Source of the DNA: Immersiella caudata | Taxonomy: Eukaryota > Ascomycota > Sordariomycetes > Sordariales > Lasiosphaeriaceae | DNA length: 64,000 nucleotides | NCBI GenBank assembly: GCA_030512335.1 | Contig: JAULSU010000005.1 | Coordinates: forward strand, 2,108,001-2,172,000 | Reading direction: 5' to 3' | Part shown: positions 10,210-21,554 of the stretch, piece by piece | Numbering within the stretch: the stretch's first letter is position 1 | How the letters are laid out: each line of letters starts with the position of its first letter | The notes under the pieces: model-generated | The model's input: only the letters and a program-made list of their open reading frames with translations | Told to the model about the DNA's origin: nothing | The model's database searches: none | Program-made: the position numbers and the translations under genes

Positions 10210-12784
10210 ATGGAGAGTCGAATTTCGAGCCTCAGCGGCCTTCTACATCACGGGTCTTCGGAACTAAGGGATGCCGAGGGGGAGAGTTTTTTGACCCACG
10301 GGGTCAGTCGCAGTATGTCCGCTGTATCTCGCTGTTGGAAAGGCTTGACCCCTGACATGTTGCAGCATCGCATCAAGGAAAGAAGCGTTGTCGATCCAGA
10401 GACGTGGAGGAAGTTTCTTACCGGCCCGCACCCATCATTAGCCCGGAGCGATCTTTCGCTCCTGAATCGGATCGGCTACACCTGGCATGTCCATTCTGGA
10501 AGTACGACGCGCAACTATTCGTCCAGTGTGCTGCTCGGAGTTTTCCAACCACTTCGCAAATGAAGAATCACCTAGTCAGGTCGCACACTGCCCGTCCGAC
10601 TTGCCTTCGATGCAAAGATGTCTTCAAGACCGAGCAGGAGCTTGAGGAGCATTACCAGCAAGAGATAAGATGCGAAGTCAAAATCAACCGGTTGGAGGCC
10701 ACTATCATCACGGCCGATCAGCAACTGCGACTTCTGGGTGGGTCCTCCGGCGAGATTCCATTCAGCGAAGAGTGGTTCCTAGTGTTTGGAATGCTCTTTC
10801 CTGGGGCCCCTTTACCAGAATCGCCATACCATGACAGCAAGAATGTGGTTTCAGGCATCCCGCAGCTCATCGAATCTTCGACCTCACAAGGGCCTGGAAA
10901 CCTCGACGACGACCTGCATGCAAATCGCCCGCGGCCTGGTGTTGCGGCTGATGTTGCGGCGGCCGTCCTCGGATATGAACTTGCTCTTGTTTTCGACACG
11001 TGGAAGAACAAAACCCCAGACAGCAGCAGCACCGAAGACTCGACCGCCGCACCGTCAACCATGATGGTTTTAGAGTTACCTAGTGCTGCTCCCATAGCTA
11101 CCTCTCCCGCAACGTATGTCGTTCCTCCAACAGTGGACGAAGGACGCGTCGAAGCCCCTTTTCCGATATCTAGAGCAGGCGAAGACGATGCTAGCGACCC
11201 CAAGGGAGCTGGACCAGCCCTAACACCCCCTGACACCGCCCTTTCTCTCGGTGATGACTTGCGCAGTCCAGCAACATACTTGGCGGGGCAGAACAACTCC
11301 GCGGTGTCCCTTTCATCAGGGCAAGCCACACCATCGTCGGCTCCTGGAGATGCACCTTCGCCCTCGACGGTCGACTGCGGCAGCAGTAACCCGGCCACAT
11401 CGGAAAATAACATGCTCAGTCCACTTTGGCCTGATGAGTACTCCTGGGACAGCTCATCCCGGTTTTCTAAAGTTGAGTCGGCTGCGGTCGACACGGTCAT
11501 TGAAGCCTTTTTGATTTGGTCACGCGCTTCTATCATTCCAGGATCGAGCACCAGAGGCGTATCCTCGCGCCGGGGTGATAACCCTGGCCCCTCATCATCT
11601 GGAAATACACCTGCTAAATCCAGCGGTTCAGCCCCATCATCGTCAAGTTCGACCCCCGTAACCGGGCACACCTCCAAGTCCATGTCACAAGAACGAGGCT
11701 CTCCCCAAAAACGTCGCCGCCAGGAGGATGAAGACGATGAAGACAACAACCCGAACAATGGCCGAGCACAAAAGCGCCAGCGCGTCAAACCCGGTGAGCG
11801 ACGCCTTGCTTGCCCATGGCAGAAGCGATACCACCTGCAGCACTTCTTCTGTGGAAAAAACAAAGCTACACGCGGATTCGACACCATCGCCCACCTCAAG
11901 GAGCACATCCGGCGTTGCCATGTTCGTTCCCCTGTCTACTGTCCAAGATGTAAGACTGAATTCAGCCGTTCAGACGCAAAGGATACCCATATTTTGGAGT
12001 CTATGAATACGACTCCTTGTGAACAACGCCCATTTGGGGATGAGACGGCGCTATCGTATGATGAGAGCTTGCGCACGGATTTGAGCGCGCAAGTGGGCAG
12101 GCATTTGAATATCGACGATCAGTGGTTCTCCGTTTGGGCAATTCTATTCCCGGGCGTTGAAAGGCCGAGGAGTTGTCGGGTGGATGACGACGTGTGCGAG
12201 CATGTTCTCAAGATTCAACAGTTCGTCACAGCCAAGGGAGATGATATCGTAGGTTCCGGAGCTACCCCTGACGGCATCTTCCCGATGACTAACACCTGGT
12301 TTTCTAGATTAGAGAGATTATTCGTGACAACGATCTTATCCCCGAAGATGGTGACGACACTCAAACGCCAGAAGAACGACAAGAAAACGGAGAAAAGCTG
12401 GAAGTGTTCGCCATTCGCGTCTTTGGCCTGGCTCTCGAGAAGATATTCAACATTCAGTCTGGGACGCATGGACAAAATATCAGCTGCCAGAGCAGATCTG
12501 ATGGCCCAGCAAGCGCGCCGAACTCAGAGGGTGCTGGCTGGCTGCCGATTACTCAAGTCACCCTCTCGAACTCAACAAACATACCAGAAATGTCACGGGT
12601 AGAGGTTCCAGCCAAAGTGCGGCAGGAAATCCATTCTGCGCCGACGAGAGTTGCCACAAGCGAGACTTCTGGGATGGCACCTTTAGATGGGGAGTTTGAA
12701 GACGTCGGTGGTAGCGCCCTATTCGACACTGACTATATGACAGCGTGGACGAACTATGAGGCTTTATCTTTCACAGGTAGCTGA
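10210..12784 (+). CDS. Protein with two copies of a C2H2-like zinc-finger module
   Basis: Three exons (10210-10312, 10366-12248, 12308-12784) encode 820 residues. The introns are 53 and 59 bp, the second with a GACTAAC branch site; phases agree across both. Residues about 80-150 hold a finger module: CPFWK, then a spaced Cys, NHLVRSH, CLRCKDVF and a final H..C. It is followed after about 50 residues by WFLVFGMLFPG. A second copy lies at about 530-650: CPWQKRYHLQHFFC, HLKEHIRRCH, CPRCKTEF, then WFSVWAILFPG. The linker is Ser/Pro-rich with a basic, acidic-flanked stretch (QKRRRQEDEDDED) resembling a nuclear localisation signal. Such fingers occur in many uncharacterised ascomycete proteins. A nuclear role is inferred; the function is unknown. 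Confidence 0.75.
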
Positions 12785-12874
12785 CAAGCAAGATTAGTGA
12801 ATATAAATGGAGCATTTTCCATTGTCCACAATGAACAAGGCACACAAAAGTCCTTATTCCCATCTATCAAACCC

Positions 12875-15054
12875 TCAAATCCCCGAATCATCCTGAAACG
12901 GCGCCCCCGGATTCCAATGATTCTCCCTCTTGCCCACCCACTCCTCCCACTTCTTACACCCCCTCCTCGTCTCTTTCAGTCTCTCCTCATTCATCATCCC
13001 CCTCAACTCCTCCTGCCTCTCCAAGATCTGCAGCGCCAGCCCGCTTGACGCATGCCAGGGGATATGGCAGTGAAACAGCCACGCCCCTGGATTATCTGCC
13101 TTGAATGCGATGACGACGTACCCACCTGTGGGCAACAATACGACATCTCTCCGCGGGGGGTTCTTGAATCTCAACTTGGATTGCACGACGGCGGGGTCAT
13201 TCAGCTCATCAGCGTCCGTACCCTGCGCCAGCAGCGCAAAGTCGTGCCCGTGTAAATGCATCGGATGCGCGACGGGGAAGAAACTTCGGGATCCGGGCTT
13301 GGGGATAGTCAAGCCGGAAGGACCGGTTACTACGAGGTAGACCCATGTGGAGGAGGTTCCGTTCTTGGAGACGACGACGTAGTCGTCTGGGAAGGAGGTA
13401 GCGGGGGAATCGAGGTTGAGCAGAGTCGGGTCGGAGAAGTTAAGCCAGAGGGGGTGAGCGCCGAGAGCCCACCAGTAGAAGGTGTCGTTTGTGGAGGGGC
13501 GTGAAGGGTGGGGGACTTTGCCTACGTCCCACTTGCTTTCGGGGGAGGGGAGGATGGAGGAGAGTTGGAAGGGAGCTACATCCCATTTTACGATGGGGTG
13601 GAGCTTGTGGGCGTGTTCGTCTCGGCAGGTGGTGTTGAAGTCTTTGCCGGAGTCGCGGAAGCTGGTGGGGACGGAGGTGCTGCTGGAATTGTAGCGGAGG
13701 ACGCCTTGGCGCTCGTCAGGTTCATTGCCGTCTTCGAAGCCCTTGCAGCCGTCGGCGGCGATGGCGCGGATCCAGTAGTTTCCTTCGGGGGAGAGGGCGC
13801 CGTTGTCGATGGGGACTGCGTCGAGGATTACGTGGTAGCGTTGGCCTGGAGGGGGTTAACACACTCTGTGTCTGGGTGAAGGGGAAGGTTGGGGGGGGGA
13901 AATGGCATACCGATTCCTACGACGATGTGGCTTGTGTTGTATGGCTCAATGGGCACAAAGTCGGTCGTCATGACGGTGAAATTGTGGTTGTCAATGGAGA
14001 AGATGTAGGTTGTGTCCACCGAGGTGTTGATGATACGCAGGAGGTATTTCATTCCCTGGCGCGCTGTTAGTCTTCTTTATTGGGTATAATCAGGGGTTCG
14101 CTTACCCTTTCAACCGCCATGGAAAACTTGTTTCTCTCAAAGGCGCCAGCAAAGTTCCCTGTCAGATGTCAGTGGCCAATCCGTATATTCTGTTTCCGGG
14201 GTATACTTGCCCTGTCCGTTGATGAGCACACTGTTCATCTTGGGGAAGCTCGGCTTGGGCACCAGCTCCCTCTGCCAATCCTCAAAAGCACTGCGGTGGC
14301 TCCAATCGGTAACGATGATGGGATCCCTCGCCTCATCATAATTGGCAGAAGATGGCCCAAAGACGGTAATGGGACCATGAAGACCGTCTGCGTACTGGAG
14401 CGAGTAGTGGCTGTGGTACCAAGACGTCCCATACTGGGTGGCCCGGAACGTGTAAGTGAAGTTCTCGTGGGGAGCAATCGGGCACTGTGTCACGCCGTTG
14501 ACGCCGTCCATCTCGGTGCTGTTGAGCTGGCGGAAGCCGTGCCAGTGGATCGTGGTGCCGTTGTACTGCAGCTTGTTCTTGACCGTCACCTTGATGAGGT
14601 CGCCCCAGCAGGCTTTGATCCAGGGGCCGGGATAGCTGCCGTTGACGACTTTTCCACCCGCGTTGTCGATGCCGTCAGCATTGATGGTCTTATTTTCAAC
14701 CTCAATGTAGTACTCGCGCGTGACTCCCGACTCGGGCCACTCGGCGTCGTAGTCGGTGTGGATGTCGTAGACGCTACCGTCGGTGCTTTTCAGCCAGCAT
14801 TGGCGATCCTCAGGGGACGAGCAAGGGGACCAATGTTTCCCTAGCGCGGGATACTTGCAGAAGAAGTCATCATCGGAGTCTGGCCCGCTGGGTGCTGGAA
14901 AGGTCGGATAGTGTTTGCCCCCTGACGACTCGGGCGCGAGGGGAGACCATGATGCGAGGACATGCTGAGAGTGGTCATCGTAGTTGGATAACGGTGCGGG
15001 GAAAAGAGCAGCGAGGTAGACAACAACAGTTTTGCAAATGTCAAGGAGGCCCAT
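12875..15054 (-). CDS. Secreted ascomycete laccase (multicopper oxidase)
   Basis: Oxidises phenols or related substrates outside the cell and reduces O2 to water. Four exons (15054-14211, 14158-14106, 14055-13911, 13845-12875) give 670 residues. The start is the ATG giving MGLLDICKTVVVYLAALFPA, a signal peptide; an upstream ATG at 15081 would bury it. All four copper motifs are present: HWHG (170-173), WYHSH (212-216), HPMHLHGH (541-548) and HCHIPWH (606-612). Leu617 sits at the type-1 axial position. The protein ends in DDSGI, matching the DSG(L/V/I) plug that marks ascomycete laccases sensu stricto. Intron 1 (14159-14210) begins with GC rather than GT (GCAAGT); the other two are GT..AG. Divergently oriented from the c-heme gene at 15783. 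Confidence 0.93.
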
Positions 15055-15782
15055 CTTTGAGGATGATGGGTCCGGAATCACAATGTAGAGCAGACCTTGG
15101 ACATCGCGTCACTGCCAGTTAGCCGTCGCGCAGTTTATACAACAAGGGTGTCTAGGTCGGAAACTCACAAAGACCGGACCTTTTGGGCCGGCTTCTTGCT
15201 CAAAGAGGCAGGGAGGGTCGTCCGTCTCCCCGAAGTCGTCGTCGGCGGCGCTACGTTTTGCTGCATCCAGACAAGATAGCCGCCCGCAAAAACCTCAGCT
15301 CTCTGCAGCCGGAACAAGCCGTGCAGGCGCCATCTTGCCCCGTGGGAGCTGAGCGCCGAGTTCGACAGTCTCAGTTCTCGGTTGTTTGTTATCAATCCAC
15401 GGCGACTGGCCAGTCGCAATTGGTATCGATCCGCGGATGCACATCACAAAGCTTTGCGCTAAGCTTCCTTGTGCTTCTTGCAGCGATGCACAGATGTCGG
15501 GCGTCGATAGAGCGGTGATCTCCCACAGCTGAACTTGTTTTGGCGCAGCGGGCAAAATCTAGACCCCGCTCCGCCAGCCACTTTCCAAGCCAAGCACAAA
15601 ACAGGGCAGGCGCGATGCATGTTGAGCACCAAAATTCCCAAATGTGTTTTGCAGCAGAGCTGAATGCGGGACTCGCAAACGAAATTGCCGACGGAGGCAT
15701 CGCAACGTAAAAAGATGGGCATTCTCGATTTCGGTCCGTGTCTGCGCCAGAGCAGTCGACTGCGTCGGGCAGGTAAGGCACA
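15055..15782. other. Divergent intergenic region between laccase and c-heme genes
   Basis: 728 bp between two divergent starts, expected to hold both promoters. I see no coding signal. A pyrimidine-rich stretch precedes the right-hand ATG. Confidence 0.5.
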
Positions 15783-17377
15783 ATGGCCAACTTCTTCTCG
15801 CGGATAGCCTCGAAGCGCGTCCTCGGTGGTGTTGCCGCTGGCGGGGTCGGCGTCGGGACCGTAGCCCAGCAGTTTTCCACCCAGAAGCAAGCCACCATTC
15901 TCAAAGACGCAGACGCCGAATTCAACAAAGGCTACGGATATTTTGACGTGGTCAAGCTTCCTGCCGGCTTCGCCCCCTTTCAGCTCAAGAACAACTACCC
16001 CAAGCCCGAGGACATCTCCGCAGCTTCATCATCAGCGTCAGGCCTCCCTCCCGTCCCGCTGCCCGGACCTGACCTTCCCACGCCATCGCTGGATCCCCGC
16101 AAAGATGCGCCCTGGCTCAACGTCGACTTCCGCACCGACCCCATGAGGTACTGCCAAATCATCAAGGCCTACTGCTGGGAAGGCAACTCCAACAACAATT
16201 TCAACATCCACAAAAATACCGTCCGACCGTGGTACCACGCCCCGTGGATGCACTGGAGCGAAAACGGCAGGGAGCCCATCAACGGCCTGACCTTTGAGCG
16301 CGTCACACCGGCCGGGGAGCTATCCAAGAACCAACAGCGGCGCACCCAGGCCTGGGCCATCGGCTTCTACAACTGGATCGGCGCCACGGTATTCGGCGAC
16401 ATCTGGAGAGACCCGAGTCATCCAAAGTGGGACAAGCACGTTGTCTTCCCGCTCGGCACCTGCGTGTTCAAGATCTTGATGACAGAAGCCACCGAAGAGG
16501 AGGTGGCTTGTCTCAAGAACGCGCCTACGCTACAGGCCGTCATTGCTACCCCTGAGTCTGCCGCCAACAATAATGCAGGCAAGCGCAAGGACAAGGCTGA
16601 GCCGGTGCGGCTGCTGCAGGTTGACTTTGCTGTTCGCGATGATAGGATCAAAGATCCTGCTCAGGGGAATGGCTGGGTTTTTGGGACCTTTATGTACAAC
16701 GGCAATCTGAACAATCCTGACGTGAGTGGAGTTCCTGAATGGCGGCCTTGGTCGGTAGAAGGCTAAAGTTTATGATTCTGACAGGCTTGGGATAACATCA
16801 TCCCAGTTGGTCTCCAATGGGGCAACGATCCCACCTTGACCCCCGAGGCAGTGAAAGCGGGGAGGAAACCCGAGCAGTCGTGGATCAACCCCGATGCAGA
16901 CCAGCTTCTTACCGATCTCGGCGGTACACGGGCGGATAAAACCAAACGTTGGGGTGTGGGTGGCAGGCTGAACGGCCCAGGTAAGAACACCCAATTTCTC
17001 ACCCTCTCTGGTCATGCAATCTAACCTTGGCAGTGGACAACTTCAAGTCCGCATGTGCCTCATGCCACTCGGTAGCAGAGAGGAACCTCAAGGAGAACAT
17101 CCAAATGCTCCCCAAACAGGGGCCAACCTTTATGCGTTGGTTCCGGAATCTCGGACCTGGCGAGTCCTTCAACGGCGGGGACAAGTGGTCTGCTGACTAC
17201 TCCCTCCAGCTGATGACGGGATACTTCAACTATCAGCTCTGGGAGAAGAGCGCGCAAGGCTTCACCCACAAGCTCAAGGTCATTGTGCCCTTTTCTACCG
17301 CCCGACAGGAGCAAAAGGTTCTCGAGGCGAACAGCCGGCCTCTGCGTGCCGAGAAAGATGAGGAAGATGTCGATTAG
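15783..17377 (+). CDS. Bacterial-like cytochrome c family protein with mitochondrial-type presequence
   Basis: Three exons (15783-16721, 16785-16980, 17034-17377) give 492 residues; introns are 63 and 53 bp, both GT..AG. The C-terminal part has a single c-type heme motif CASCH (residues 386-390) in the context NFKSACASCHSVAE, which resembles bacterial cytochrome c domains. The body before it (about residues 110-300, including RPWYHAPWMHWSENGREP and WAIGFYNWIGATVFGDIW) is conserved-looking but I cannot name it. The first 35 residues (MANFFSRIASKRVLGGVAAG and on) are rich in Arg, Ser and Ala and lack acids, like a mitochondrial presequence. Inference: a heme protein of the mitochondrial intermembrane space, where fungi attach heme c. 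Tail-to-tail with the HET gene. Confidence 0.78.
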
Positions 17378-17552
17378 AGGAATATCATGTGTAGTTGTTC
17401 ATTTGTTTGTCCAAATCAGTCATATTATCCTGAAAGTTCCTGGCTAGAAACGTGTGTGTTTTCCGTTCTCCCACCACCGGCCCATCCGGTATCCAAACAA
17501 TGCGTAGTTACTATGCCGGAAGAATTCCGGTTGGCTACCAACAGAGTCCAGT

Positions 17553-19514
17553 TCAGCAAATACCAATCTTCTTGAATTCCAAGTCCTCCACCATGTGGGA
17601 AAAGTCCATGAGCTTCACAGAGCTAACCAAACGGAAACAGCCCGGAAGGTTCTCGATCCGACGGAGGGCCCATACATGACAAGAGGACGAAGAGATCGGA
17701 AACATGAATAGTTCATCCCCAGCAGCCACTACCTTATCGCTGACGCCAGCTAGCCGCCCACTGGCAGTGGTAAAGATCTGCGTTGGCGGGAAAGCCCTCA
17801 ACACCTTCAGGTAGGGTAAGCAATCATCGCGCTCGCAGCCTTTTGAGCTTTGTTCTTCCCGGGATGACATCAAGCTCAGATATGCAGCGTGTAACACGTC
17901 GTGATTTACCCCATACCTCAGCAGCGTCCCCGTGTTGAACGAAATCGACAGCGAAAATGCCTTGTCGTCGATCATGTATTCACTTTGGTCGCTGTCAGTG
18001 GACGTAATGGCCGAAGTGGAAATTATCGCCGTCCTCAGACTATCAATAAGCCGGTATACTTCTGCAAGGTTGGTAAGGGGGCCGGGGGAACTTTCATCAG
18101 GACCAGCAGCGGCCTGCATAGGGTTGTCGGCGCCGGAGGGAATCGCGTTGATTGTATCCAACCGACCAGCCTTCACCCAAAGGACACACTCGCCTGCGGC
18201 CATCCGCTGCACCGTGGCGTCTGTGCGATAGGACCGAGATACCGCCCCGATGCGGCACATAGTCGGCCGTGAGCACCTTGGCGATGACCAGTCCGGGACC
18301 CAGGATGGCAAGCTGGGGTAGGTTGGAGAGGGTCCCCAGCCGTGCCACAAGAAGATGCAGTGACCCCGTTGGACGAGGGCTTCGGAAAAGTCGGTGTACA
18401 CATCCTCAACTGTGTCTGAGTAGTCCACGGTGATAAGCTCTGATCCACCCTTGATCATACCAAGCTGGCTGTAGACAAAGTCCCTAGGTTCCGAGGATTC
18501 GAGGTATTGTCCAAAGAGAAACCCTGAAAGCGTCCCCTTGTTCATCATATAGTCTTCCAAGGACCACGGCCCGGGTCCGTATCGGTAACGAAGGATATAG
18601 TGTGGAACATAGTCGTGTGTGTGCTTGGCCAGCACCGTTGTGAAGCCTTCGTAACACCTCCCAAGCCGGCTTGCGGATAAGACCTGGTTGCCGCAAATAT
18701 AAAATACCCTGGCGTTCATGACCACTTCCTGCCTCACCCACACTCTCGTAAACCATGGACGCTGGAACAGCTTCGCAGTTCCCTCACGCAAAAAGATGTC
18801 GGCGAGCTCCGAATCAGAGTCTGTCGCGCCCTTGATTCGTTTCATGCTCTCTGCATTGCCAACAAAAGAAACGAGTCTCTGTATTGTCAGGTCGCTATCA
18901 TCAGCTGCCGGCCCTAGCCAAGCCAGGACCACGGCAGCAGACCGGTACACTTCGCCCATTCGGCGCACCTGAAAACTCTTCTCGACGTCATCGCGTTGGT
19001 TGATGCACAGGGCATCGACCCAGAGGATGATCGTCTTGTCGTCCTCGGCAAGATGGCGCAGTGCTATATCAAGGCTCTGGGTGATCTCAAGCCGCTTGTC
19101 TGCGACGAGCAGCGATGTTGTTGGTAAGCTGGCATCTCCCCAGGCGTACGAAAGTGCGACATAAGGTGGCGCTCGGTTCACCGGGAATGCCAACAGCTCG
19201 CAGCGAACAATCGAGTCTGCGCCAACGACAGGCCAGCACCGGCGAGGGAGTAAATGGACAAGGCGAATGGTACTGTCGGCGGGTCGGAGGGGGCGGTAGA
19301 GATAAGGCTTTGGCGTCAGCTTTTCGGGCACTCTTGGCCTTGTCTGTGTGAAGCGGAGAGTCAGGGACGACCGATATTCGTTGGCCGCTCGGTGCGACAT
19401 GCCGAAGTGTCCAGGGAAGGGATTGCCACAAATGCACGCCCTCAGTCGCTTTCGCGCAAAGGATAACGCTCCGCTGTGATCCTCGCCTTTCCCCTCACGT
19501 GGAGCTCGCTGCAT
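17553..19514 (-). CDS. HET-domain (heterokaryon incompatibility) protein
   Basis: A single uninterrupted exon encodes 653 residues. The HET domain lies at about residues 115-270 with its three hallmark blocks: YVALSYAWGD, ILWVDALCINQRDDVEKSFQ with VRRMGEVYRSA, and VVLAWLGPA. The C-terminal half has no recognised domain. Family knowledge: HET domains are cell-death effectors of fungal non-self recognition, triggered after fusion of incompatible hyphae. The first ATG is at 19514; an ATG at 19400 (MSHRAANEYRS) is a plausible alternative start, since the 38 residues between look unconserved. It converges with the c-heme gene, leaving 175 bp between stops. Confidence 0.88.
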   Translation of the reverse strand: MQRAPREGKGEDHSGALSFARKRLRACICGNPFPGHFGMSHRAANEYRSSLTLRFTQTRPRVPEKLTPKPYLYRPLRPADSTIRLVHLLPRRCWPVVGADSIVRCELLAFPVNRAPPYVALSYAWGDASLPTTSLLVADKRLEITQSLDIALRHLAEDDKTIILWVDALCINQRDDVEKSFQVRRMGEVYRSAAVVLAWLGPAADDSDLTIQRLVSFVGNAESMKRIKGATDSDSELADIFLREGTAKLFQRPWFTRVWVRQEVVMNARVFYICGNQVLSASRLGRCYEGFTTVLAKHTHDYVPHYILRYRYGPGPWSLEDYMMNKGTLSGFLFGQYLESSEPRDFVYSQLGMIKGGSELITVDYSDTVEDVYTDFSEALVQRGHCIFLWHGWGPSPTYPSLPSWVPDWSSPRCSRPTMCRIGAVSRSYRTDATVQRMAAGECVLWVKAGRLDTINAIPSGADNPMQAAAGPDESSPGPLTNLAEVYRLIDSLRTAIISTSAITSTDSDQSEYMIDDKAFSLSISFNTGTLLRYGVNHDVLHAAYLSLMSSREEQSSKGCERDDCLPYLKVLRAFPPTQIFTTASGRLAGVSDKVVAAGDELFMFPISSSSCHVWALRRIENLPGCFRLVSSVKLMDFSHMVEDLEFKKIGIC

Positions 19515-21554
19515 GGCGAGTCAGAGGCGTTGGCGCCGCCCATGCAGTCATGCATGCATGGGAGCCTCAGGCAGCAGGAGCTGGAAAACAAGTGGTGCTG
19601 TTCTCCCTGCCCTGCACTGTGCTGATGCTAGCAAATCTTTTTGGTAGAAGTCCGGGACAGTATTTTATATACCAGTACATAAATATAGATATGGTACATA
19701 GTATACTAGCAACTAGAGTATACTGGTACGTACTATTACGACCCCATGTAGACACGGACCCGGCTTACCAGATGTGGCTATTTCACTTCACTACCCTTAC
19801 ACCTAGATGCAATCAGTATCTATCGGCTCACTTTTCATCTAGTGTTTACAAAGTCACCTGCCTGCTCTTTGGTCCACGTACGGACCCGTAACTCCTGCCG
19901 GATCACTCTAGGTGATCACTGGTATGCTATGAGCAACGTTTTCATTTCACCAGGTAATCTAATTTCCATGTAGTTAGCAGCGAAAATAAAGCTTTTAGGA
20001 ACTTGAAAAGGGGGATAGTGGTTTATATAGCCGGAAGGGCCCATGTATATACCCTTGTATACACTAGACTTTAAGATCATAAAGTCAGATCAGAAGCAAA
20101 ATATTGTAGACCAAATTAAAGGCCCCGTTTGAATTGCTTGATTCATTGGAAGCCCTACTACACTTTATAGAACACCCTGCCCAATATCCTACCAAGCAAC
20201 ACTTATGGCATTCATGGACAGACGGCAATGAAGATCTAATGGGGACGTAAATTGTGTTTTATGTGACTTCAGGGAGAAGGGGAGAGGAGAGAGCGAAAAG
20301 GGGGTGGGGGTGGTCCCAGCTTTAGGCCACATGTGTCCCAAAATTGGGCCTCGGGAAAAGTTGTCATCTGAACTGCAGTAAAGCATATTTGAAGATTTCT
20401 CTGATCATTCCCTGAGCAGTGCCTGACCAGCGCCTGGGCAAGGTAACCAGGGTTAGTGCGGGTGATTGGGTGTTGGTGAGGGCTACTCTAGGGAAGAACA
20501 ACAAAGATGCGCAGTTTCAGGATCATCGCGAGATTTTCGAGAAGCATGAGGGAGGAGGCTCGCGCTGTTTCGCCCGAAGGGAAACAAGATGATGACAAGA
20601 CGAAGTCCCCATTGAAAATGAAAAGGAGGATGAGACCCATGAACGGACAACCCAACTGCAAACGAGTGTGTCTCAGACATTGACGGTGGAGGCTTCGACT
20701 GTCAAACAAGAGATATTTGACACAACCTAAGGATGGTCGGCGAAGTGGTTCGAACATTTCGACCCCTACTCGCGCTTGCATAGGTACTATCGACGCTTTC
20801 TTCCAGTAGTTCACAGCTGATTCCTATGTCGCCAGCGCCAACAGGCAAGACCAGTCGCATCCACACTCACACGCGGAGACCTGTGCCGGCTTAGAATTTA
20901 CCGTCTGCACCGGGAAGAGTTTTTTGGAGGAGCCACAGACAGGTTGAGCGGCTGGCGCACAAGGAACTAAATAATCTTCAACTGCTGCTGCATGGCTAAG
21001 GAACATACGGAATACTTTGTGCCAGACACGACAACTGGGTACGAGGCCGTGAAATAGTAGGCGGGTTTTACGAATTAGGGCCGTACATGGATAGCAGGGA
21101 GTTTAACCTCTGGCACAAATGATGTTTCAACCTTGATCGCTTCCGCGGCGAGAACTTGGGCAGGGGTGTGAAGAATCCGGAGAGAAAGGATGATCGTGAG
21201 CGACGACGCAGGAGGTGGACGCAGTTCCAAAGGGGCGCGATTCTAGCTTGCGTGTTCTGCGTATTGCAGCTACTCTCAGCGTCGAGTCTAGCAAACTTGA
21301 TCTTGGCTACATTCTTTTATGTACTGCAATACTCCGGCACGAAACTAGGCAGTCGACGTGTGGAGCCCGTTTTGTGGTGGGATAAAATTCCTTGACCTCC
21401 TCAAAGGTTGAGGAAGAGCAACTGGAGCAGCAGAGAGCAAGAGACAGTTAGTGGTAGACACCTAGAAAGCAAACGGAAAGGCTGAGGGGAAAGAACAAAG
21501 TTATGAGAGGCGATGTAGGACATGTCCCACATTAGGACCCGAAAAAAACTAGCG
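19515..21554. other. Gene-free AT-rich stretch
   Basis: About 19650-20160 is clearly richer in A/T and in TpA steps than its surroundings, with tracts such as tagtatactagcaactag. No frame looks coding. A plus-strand fragment at about 20440-20580 (VTRVSAGDWVLVRATLGKNN) has protein-like composition but ends at once and has no start. The base composition suggests an old mutated repeat; I cannot identify it. Confidence 0.45.

Noticed and set aside
10718..11908. 396-codon minus-strand frame
   Set aside because: Shadow of the finger-protein gene on the other strand, which has zinc-finger motifs and consistent introns.
14080..14844. 254-codon plus-strand frame
   Set aside because: Antisense shadow of the laccase copper-binding exon.
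20440..20590. GDWVLVR-like fragment suggestive of a retroelement polyprotein
   Set aside because: Too short, no neighbouring protease, reverse transcriptase or integrase motifs, no long terminal repeats seen.
20740..20790. ggttcgaa sequence resembling a tRNA T-arm
   Set aside because: No acceptor stem, D-arm or anticodon arm could be paired around it.
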